Shown here: piece after piece, positions 54,101 through 63,100 of the stretch
Layout: each line of letters opens with the position of its first letter
Position numbering within the stretch: the stretch's first letter is position 1
From: Lentzea pudingi
Lineage (GTDB): Bacteria; Actinomycetota; Actinomycetes; Mycobacteriales; Pseudonocardiaceae
Length of the DNA: 64,000 nucleotides
Reading direction: 5' to 3'
Assembly (NCBI RefSeq): GCF_014646255.1
Contig: NZ_BMNC01000001.1
Location: 561,366 to 625,365, forward strand
The notes under the pieces: model-generated
Databases searched by the model: none
What the model was told of the DNA's origin: nothing
What the model saw: the letters and a program-made list of their open reading frames with translations, nothing else
Made by a program: the position numbers and the translations under genes

Positions 54101-57100
54101 TCGCCTGCTGGAACCTCGTGGCGAAGTCCTGGTCCTTCAGGTAGGCCTCGACGTGCGCGAGCTCGTCAAGCTGTTCCTTCTTCTCGGCCTTGGAGAGGCC
54201 GGGGTCCTTCTTGATCGCGGCCCGCTCGGAGTCGAGCCGCGCCTGGGTGTCCGCGACGAGCTTCGCCGGGTCACCGACCCGGTACCCGCCCGAGTACAAC
54301 AGCGGGCGGATCGGGCCCACGTCCGGCGAGTTCAGCGACTCGGCGACGTGGGTGAAGATGTCCGTCTGGTCCCCGGTCACCCGGCGGGAACCGGTGTCGA
54401 AGTCCTGGAACGAGATGTACGGGTGCGTGCCCTTGCCGTTCATCGCGCCGATGGCGAACGTCGTGGCAGGGCTGTGCATCGTGCCGTTGCGCATCCGGCC
54501 GAACGGGAAGCCGTCCGCCGGGTTGAACGTCTGCAGCGGCACGAGGGCGATCGGCTCGGTCCGGTTCGCCACAGCCGCGTTCGCCTGTGCGATCTCGGTG
54601 TCGATGTTCGCTTCCGCGCCGGTGGGCCCGTTCACACCGATCACGAACACCATGTCGTCGGCCAGCGGTCCGGCGTCGGCGACGATCGCGTCGATGACCT
54701 GGTTGATGTCGGCGTCCGGGTCGTTGAGCTTGCCGTGCCCGACGATCATGTTCACCACGAACGACGGCCGCTTGCCGTCGTCGACGCTCTGCTTGAGCTT
54801 CGCGAGGTAGTCGCCCTTGGTCGGCAGGTCGAACCCGTCGATCGCGAGGTTCCCGAACGCGGAGTTGTACACGACGTTGTCCAGCGACAGGCCGTCGAAC
54901 GCCGTCGCCAGGTTGTCGAGGTCGGCATCGGTGCCGGGCTGGGAGTCGACGTCCATCCCGCCGCCGGTGTTGCTCGTGCCAGCCTCGTTGGTCCAGGCGT
55001 CGGCACCCGGCTTCCTCTTGGTGGTCCGGTCGTCGGTGGCGCGGCTCTCGGGGGAGAGGTCGCGCTTCGGCATCGGCCGCGTGTCGACGTCCGACGGCGT
55101 GGGCGACGACGGACGCGCGGGCGGTTCCACCGTGGCAGGGCCGGGCGAGTCCAGCCTGGTGTCGGGCACCATGACCTGGCTCTGCGCGGTGCGTTCGACG
55201 AGCCACAGGTGCCGCGGCCGCAGACCGGGGTCCTTGCCGTGGACGTCGGCGCCCATCATGCCGCCGTCGTCCTTGTGCACGCCCGAGTTGGTGTCGTGCT
55301 GCTGGAAGACGCGTGACTTGTCGCTGTACTCGTCCGGGATGCCCAGGTAGTGCAGGGTCTCGTGGGCGAGGACCTCGGGGCTCGTGCTCGGGTTCCAGTG
55401 CGTCTGGTCGACGTTCGGGTTCTTCGGGTCGACCTTGATGCTGGTGTGCGCGTCGGCCTTGTTGTCGACGAACTCCAGGTTCAGGTGGAACTGGTCACCG
55501 CTGGGGAGCCGGTACCCCTGGTTCAGCAGGTTGTTCACGCCGTCGGCGGCGTTCTGCCTGACCTCGGCGACGATCTCCGGGTGGACGTTCGCGGCAGGGT
55601 CGACGTGCACCTTGACGGTGTACTCCTGCACGAAGTTGCCGGGGGAGGTCTCGATGCGGCGCAGGTCGTAGTTGATGAGTCCCTTGTAGGACTTCAGCTT
55701 CGACGGCGTGCTGTCGGTGCGGACGTCGTGCACGACGACGTCGACGGTCCGGACGTGCGCGTCCGCCCTGCGGTCCGCCCACGTGCTCGGGTCCGCCGGC
55801 TTGGCCGGCGCGAACCAGTCGGCCGTCTTCGCCGGGTCGTGCCGCCACGACTCGTCGGTGATGACGTCCTTGCCCCGGTGCGATTCGGGGGTCGGCGGGG
55901 TCATCGCGGGCGGCGCACCGCCACCGCGGACCTTCTTCGGCTGGGCGTCGGTGTTCCCGGGAGCGGGACGCGTCGAGCCCGCCTCGGCACCACTCCTGCT
56001 CGACTCCGCCGCCGAGGAGTCCTGCGGCGGCACGGAGGGGAGCGGCTTCCGGCTCGCCTCCGGCGTGGTGGTCGTGTCCGTGGAGGTGGTCGTGCCGTCC
56101 CTGGGCGGGACCGGCGTGGTGGTCGTGTCCGTGGACGTGGTCGTGTCGTCCTGGGGCGGCACAGGCAGCGAGGTGTTCGTGTCCGCGGTATCGGTGGTCG
56201 TGCCGTCCCTCGGCGGCACCGGCGGCGGGGTGTTCGCCGCGGTGTTGAACGAGTCGACCTCGTTGTCCACCTTGGCCTTGGCGTCCCACCACTGCTGCTG
56301 CTTGGTGTCCGCGTCGCGCCGGGCGTCGTCGAGCCTGGTCTGCGCGTCGTTGATCGCGTTCTCGGCGGCGGTCTGCTCGTCCACGAGCTTCTGCCGCGCT
56401 GCCACGGCCTCGGCGCGGGCGGCGTCGGCCTCGGCGACGACGTTCTGCTGCGCCTGCAGGGGAGTGCGGGCGTCGGCGGCGGCCTGCCGCTGGACGTCGA
56501 ACTCCGCACGTGCGTCGGCGACCTGCTGCTGCGCGTCGGCCAACGCGTTGTGCGCCGCGTCGGCCTCCTGCGAGAGCTGGTCGATCTCGGCCTCGGTCGC
56601 CCCGTTGTCCCGCGCGTCGGCGACCGCGTTGTCGGCCACCTGCGCGTCCTGGCTCAGCGAGACGACCTGGGCGTTGAGGTCCTGGATCGTGGCGCGGGTC
56701 TGCGCCGCGTCCCTGATCGCGCTGTCGAACTGCGCCTGGAGCGGCGTGACGACGTCGACGGCGGCGCGGTGCGTGTCGATCGCCGCGTTCGCCTTCACCG
56801 ACGCCGCGGCGAGCGGCTGGTCGGTCCGCGCCAGCACGGCCGCGGCCTCGTTGATCGCGTCCTGCGTGTCGTGCCGGGCCTTCTCGACGTCCTTCTCCGC
56901 GGTCCGCCAGTCGTCGGCCGCCTTCTTGACGTCGGTCTGCGCGTCCTTGAGCGAGTCGCCGAGCTGGTGGTTCAGCGCGGTCTCAACCTCGGCGGCGGGC
57001 ATGCGCACGCCGGCCGAGCCGGGCACCGTCAGGTCGACGACACCGGTCTTGCCGCCGATCGTCGCCACCACGCGGTACTCGACGTCGTACTGCACCAGGC

Positions 57101-60100
57101 CGGTGCGGGAGGTGTCCTTGGGCTTGACGCTGCCGCCCTGGGCCTGCGACGGGCCGCCGGACACCGCGGAGGAGTCCTCACCCGCGTGCCGGACCTCGAC
57201 ACCACCGGTGCCGACGTTGACGGTGTCGGCCGGGGCGCCCTGCTTGATCGCGGCGCTGCCCTGCGCGAGACCGATCGACACGTCGGCGGTCTCGGACACC
57301 TTGGCCTCGCTGGAGGTCTCGGTCGTCTTCGTGGTCAGCGGGGTCTCGATCTTGACGTCGTCGCTGAGCGACCCGAGCTGCGGGTTCACCAGCTTCGCGT
57401 AGACCTTGACGTCGGCGTCCTGGCCGAACGTCAGCGCCATCTCCTTGAGCCCCGGCACGTCGAGCGGGCCGGACAGCATCGACGGCAGGTGCGGCTGCAG
57501 GTTCTCCGGGCTGAGCGTGGAGAACAGGGCGTTGAGCGAGCCCGTTCCCTTGCCGGTCAGGCCCTTGCCGGCGCCGGCCTCGGTCATCGCCTTCACGGCG
57601 GCGTCCCGCAGGTCCTTGGCGCCGCGCAGGTTCTCCACCGACGCGGTCGGCGGCAGCTGCGAGGCGCGGGTGTCCGCCTGGAACGCGGCCGTCGCCTCGG
57701 GCGAGCCGAAGTCGCTGCTGCGCTTGCTCGCCGCGGACATGTACGGCTGCGGGGTCCCATGACCGGTGGTCGGCTGGGAGACCTTCTGGTTGTCCGCGTG
57801 CGTGCGGACCTTCATCTCCTGCGGGCCGCTCTCGGCCCGCGCGATCTCCTTCGAGCCCTTCTCGACGACGAGCTCGAACTCGACCGGCACGGTGTACTGC
57901 GCCGCCGGTCCGCTCGCCGTGCGGGAGTTGCTGAACGCCTCGGTGGTCGAGGTCGTGACCGAACTGCCGGTGCTGCCACCGATGTTCGCGCCCACGGCCA
58001 GACCCGCGGTGCCCGAGAGGTTCGGGTTCGCGCTGCCCGGCGCCGCCAGGCCCGGTGCGCGCAGACCGGCGCCCCAGCCGGTGCCACGGCCCAAGCCGGC
58101 GCTGTCCTTGCGGGAGCCGCCGTTGTTGTGCGTCATGTCGACGCCGTCGTTGACGACGCCCTCGAACTTCGGCTCACCCGTCTTGGCCCGCAAGGTGACC
58201 TGGTAGCTGTCCTTGCCGAACGTGCCGGGCTGGTGCACGAGCAGCGGCACGCCGCCGTCCATCGCGCTGTCGATCATCGCCTTGACGCTCGCCGGCGAGT
58301 TGAGGTCGACGATGCGCTGCAGGTTGCTCATCGAGTCCTCGAGGACCGAGTCCGGGATCAGCGAGCCGCTGCCGAACTTCTTGGTCTTCGTGGACAGCTC
58401 GGTCGTGAGCTGGTTGACCGCGGCGGAGAGGTCCGGGACGGATTCCACGTTGGACAGACCGAGCGCGCCCGGTTCGTCCGGCGCGACCGTCGACGGCGGC
58501 GCCATCTTCGGGAAGTCCGGCTTCTGCACGGTCGAGTCGACCTTGGGCAGCGCGCCCAGCTCGCGCGCGACGTCCTCGGACACCCGCACGAACACCGACT
58601 TCGGCATGTTCACCGTGACGCCCTCGGCGTTCGGCGTGCCGCCGTGCAGGAAATTCCCGGCGCGGCTCTCACCGACGATGGTGAACTCCGCGTCGATCTG
58701 GACCAGCACGGTCCGCGCCTCGCCGGGCGTCGTCCTACCGCGGTCGACGTTGCCGCCGACCTCGTTCGACTGGGTCTTGCTGTCCGACCACGGCGTGAAC
58801 TTCGCGGTCGCGGCGACACCGCCGGACCCGCTCGGGTTCGTCGGCGTGCCCGCGGGTGGCGGGGTGACGTTCGGGCGCACCGGCACGTTGATGCCGGCGG
58901 TCAGGTCGACGGACCGGCTGGTCGTGGACGACTCGCCGGCCTTGTACCCGCCGCTGACCGAGTTGTCGGTGCCCGTGGTGTCCGAAATGGACACCAGCTT
59001 GGCCTCGCCCAGCTTGACGGACATGCCGATGGCGCCGGAGCGGTCGGTGACGCGGCGGTCGTACTTGAGGCCCTGCTCCTGCACGCCGGTCTCGATGAGC
59101 CGCTGCAGGTTCGCCTTGATGTTCTCCGGGGCGAACATCTTGTCGATCTGGGCGCGCGAGGCCGTGCCCGGCACGGTCAGCGCCGAGTCGCCCTTCGCCG
59201 CGCGGTTCAGGGCGTCGATCGCCTGGTCGCGCAACGCCGTGGTGTTGGCGACCGCCTCGACGTTGAGGAACTCCGGCGACTTCGGCCGGGCGTCCTTCGG
59301 GCTCAGCAGGTCCTTGACCGTCGGTGAGTCGTCGAGGGGCGTCGCCTTGGGGTCACCGGGCTTGAAGCCGTCGCCCGGGTCGTTCTTGAGCGTCGCGCCG
59401 TCGGACACCCACAGGTTGACGTTGCCGTCGATCTTGTCCAGGCCCGCGCCGGTCTTGGCGACCGTGGTCACCTCGGGCGACTGGAAGCCGGGCGCGCCGG
59501 GCACGACCGTGCGCACCCAGGTCCGCGGCCGCGTGAAGGTCGTGATCTCGACCTCGAACTCCACGTCGTTCGAGAACACCTGCGAGTCCGGGCTGCCGGC
59601 CTGCGACTGCGTGGCGCTGACCGCCGGTCCGGCCGTGGTCTTGTCCGTCCACGAGTGGCTGTAGGCCACACCGGCCTGCGGCATCGGGGTGAGCGAGGCG
59701 ACGCCGGTCTTGACGGGGATGTTGACCCTGCCCTGCACGCCGCCGGTCCAGCCCTTGGTGGTGCTCGAGTTGGCGTCGAGCTTCGGGCCGGTCGTCGTCG
59801 AGTCGCTGACGGCGTGCGCGTCGGCCTGGCCGAGGTGCTTCGGGTTGCTGAGCTTGGCCTTCACCGTGACGTTCACGTAGGTGTTCGTCGTCGTGCCGGA
59901 GTTCTTCAGCTGCACCGAGACGCCAGGGCCGAGCAGGCTGTCCATGTTCGCCTTGAGCGCGGCGGGGGACAGGTTCGCCGTGATCTTGCGCTGGTTCGCG
60001 AGCTGCTCGGCGACGTCGGAGTAGCTCTGGCCCTTGCGCGGCTGGGCGTCCGGGTTGTTCCAGTTCGGCAGGAACTTCTCGAAGCCGGGCAGTTCGCGCA

Positions 60101-63100
60101 GCTTGCCCTCGACCTGCGCCTGCACCTTGGCCGCGGGCGTGAACTCGCCGACCTTGGCGTTGCCCGCGGCGAGCGTGTCGGCGACGAACGGCGGCAGGAA
60201 CTTCGTGTCCGCCGTGGCCGGGTCGGTCGTGGAGTTCCTGGTGCCGTCCGGGGTCGGCAGACCCACGGCACCGGCCTCGTTGAGGCCCATGCGCACGTGG
60301 GTGGTGACCTCCATCTTCACGCTCTCACCGGAGGGCGTGCGGACCTCGACCTCGGCCGTGACCTCGTACAGGCCGGTCTCGGCCTTCACGCCGATGCCGG
60401 TCTTGTGGCTGCTGCTCGACCCCGCGTTCACGCCCTCGGCGGTGCGCGTGGAGTAGCTGCCGGTGGCGCCGACCGTGCCGCCGACCTGGCCGGGGATGCC
60501 GATGTTGGCACCGACGCCCGCCGTCACGTCGAACCCGGTCTTGGTGGACGCGGACACACTGCTGCCCCAGGCGGAGGTGTCCTTCAGGTCCAGCGCCGCG
60601 CTGTCGTGCGTGCCGACGAGCTTCGCGTCCTTGAGGGTCGCGGTCATCTGCACCGCGCTGCCCTTGCTGGCGTGCGGGCTGACCAGGTCCGGCGACGTGA
60701 CGAAGCCGCCGAGCATCGCGGGCAGGTTGTTGCGGATCGAGGTGGGGCTCAGGAAGTTCTGCAGCGCCTCGCGGCCGGGCGAGCCGACCTTCGTGATCGA
60801 CGGGTGCAGCTTCGCGGCGACCTCGTTGAACGCCTTGCCGGAGTCCTTGACCGACACGGCCTCCGGCACGGCGTTCTCGACCTTGGCACCCCACTGGGCG
60901 TCGGCCGGCGTGACCTTGGCGGAGGACTTGCCGGAGTCGACCATCGTGCTGAGGTCGGCCGGGACCTGGAGCGTCACGTTCGTGCCGGTGTCCACAGTGG
61001 ACGAGGGCTTGAGGTTGCCGCTCGCGTCCTTCAGCGTGATCTCGTAGGAGACCGGGACGGTGACCTTCTTCGAGCCGTCGTCCGAGCCCTTGATCGCCCG
61101 CTGTTCGGTGACGGAGTTGCTGGTGGCCTGCGAGACCGCGGGCGTCGCGAGCGCGGCCTTGCCGCCCAGCGAGCCGTACGGGCCCGCCGCGACACCGGCC
61201 GTCACCGAGCCGCCGACGTCGTTGGACGTGGCGATGGTGTTGGTGGTGCCGGTGGACGCGGCGGCCTGGTAGTTCTTGTCCACCTTGGTGTCCGCGTCGG
61301 CCTGGACGTTCGTGGTCGCGTCCGCGTGCATCTCCGCGCGGACGTTCGCCTCGAACCAGTGGCCGCCGATCTTCACCTGGAAGTTGCGGCCGCCACCGAG
61401 GAGCGTCTCGAAGTCGTTCTCGATCGCGTTCTTGATGCGTGCCTGGTCGTCGGTCTTGAGGCCCTTGATGTCGGCCACGACCGCGTCCGCGCCGCGCACG
61501 TCGGTCGGCGTGATCGACCCGAGTGCCTTGTTCTCCTGGAAGAAGCTCGGCAGGTTCGTGTCCGGGACCTGGCCGACCGGCTGCGGCGCCAGGGTGGTCA
61601 TCTGGACGACCGGGCTCGGCTTCGGCGGCGCCGGACGGGTCTGGACGTCGGTGTCCGCGTCGGGGGCCGACCGCGTGGTCGTGTCGGGCGCGGGCGGTGC
61701 GGGGCGCGTGTCCGCGTCCATGTCCACGTCGGCGTCGGCCGGCGGGTTCTGGTTGCCGGCGTCGCGGCCCGTCGGACCGTCGCTCATCTCGCTGGGCTGC
61801 GGCGGGTTCGCCGGGTCGTGCGGCGTGAAGGTCGTCTTGCCGTTGTCGTTGGGGTGCGCGTCGACGTGGATCGCCGTCGCCGGGTCGAACGTCGGCGGCT
61901 CCCAGTTCTCGATCTCCAGCAGCTTCTTCTTCGACATCCCCGGCTTGATCTCGGGCTTGGGCTCGAAGAACGGGTCGACGGTCGTGGTCGCGCCGTGGGG
62001 GCCGTGGATCGTGATCGGGCGGCCGATGTCGGTCGCGAGCAGCTTGGCGGCCAGCACCTCGGCCTGGCCCAGTTTGGCGTTCTCGGCCTTCTGCTCGGCC
62101 TTGTTCTCCCGGGCGTCCTGCTCGAGGTCGGCTGCCGTCGAGGGCTGGTGGTCCGGGTCCTCGATGCTGTTGTCGACCGGCGTGGCGTCGCTGTTCGGGT
62201 GCGGCGTCGCGGGGGCGGGCTCGATGATCGAGCTGACCAGGTGGCCGAAGTCCAGGTCGTGCTGCTGGTTGAAGTCCGCGACCTGCTTGACGATCGACGG
62301 CTTGGAGGTCCAGCCGGTCTCGACGGCGCCCGCGCGCAGGTCCTCCGCGGACTTGACGTCGGCGGCGTCGATGTTCGGGTCGGCGTCCATCGCGCCGTGC
62401 ACGGCGTCGTAGAGGCCGCCCGGCCGCGGGTCACCCGCGAGTGGCAGCGCGCCGTGCTGCAGCATGCTGAACTGGCGCACCGCGTTGCTCTGGTTGGTCG
62501 ACATCGCCAGGTTCAGCAAGGACGCCATCTTGTCCTGCTTGACGGCGGGATCGATGCCGATGTGCCCGTGTCCTGGCACGGGCGCGGAGACCGCGGGGCT
62601 GGGCTTGTTCTTGTCCTGCGCCCCGAGACGGGTCTCGTCCTTCGACGTCGGGTTCCAGCCGCCGGTGGTCTCGCCGGTCTCCGAGTGGTACGTGACCTGC
62701 TGGGCCTCGGCCTGGTCGAACGGCTTCACGTTCTTGTTCGGCTTGTCGTTCTTGCCGTGCACGCCGAACTCGTCGCGGATGTCCGCGACGGAGACGCCGC
62801 CCTTGGCCGCGCGGTCCTCGAACATGCGCGACGTCACCGAGGTGAGCGCGGTGTGCGACTGCGGGAGTTTCGCGCCCTTGGACTCGGCGAAGGTGTGCGC
62901 GAGCCGGGACAGGTCGGTGCTCACCGCGCCGCTGACGAAGTCGCTGGTGAAGTTCTCACCGCGGTACGGGTTGCTGTTGTTCTTGAGGTCGACCGCGATG
63001 CCGGAGTCGACGTTGCTCTGGTTGAAGATCTTGTCGACCGCGGCGTTGACGGCGGCCTGTGGTGCGTTGGGGAAGTTCGCCGCGAGTTCCGCCCTGATCT

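Larger units (their letters stand above)
44330..55160 (-). repeat. Giant protein module 2, with extra helical pair
   Basis: Same order as module 1: GT-like ~54920-53080 (DFD at 54396-54404), OTU-like ~52860-52215, beta array ~52010-47400, coiled coil ~47390-46570, Pro-rich linker, two extra helical repeats ~46245-45258, then metalloprotease ~44890-44330. The DFD-to-DFD distance to module 3 is 10,767 bases, longer mainly because of the extra helical repeats. Long stretches match module 1 closely, for example FFQENKALG, VHQPGTFGKDS and LKYDRR. Confidence 0.75.

Noticed and set aside
42303..59327. Very long plus-strand open frames opposite the giant gene (about 4,300 and 1,300 codons)
   Set aside because: They are antisense shadows. 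High-GC third positions on the minus strand remove stops here, the translations are Arg/Val/Leu/Gly-rich without domains, and the minus strand shows clear homologous repeats and motifs.
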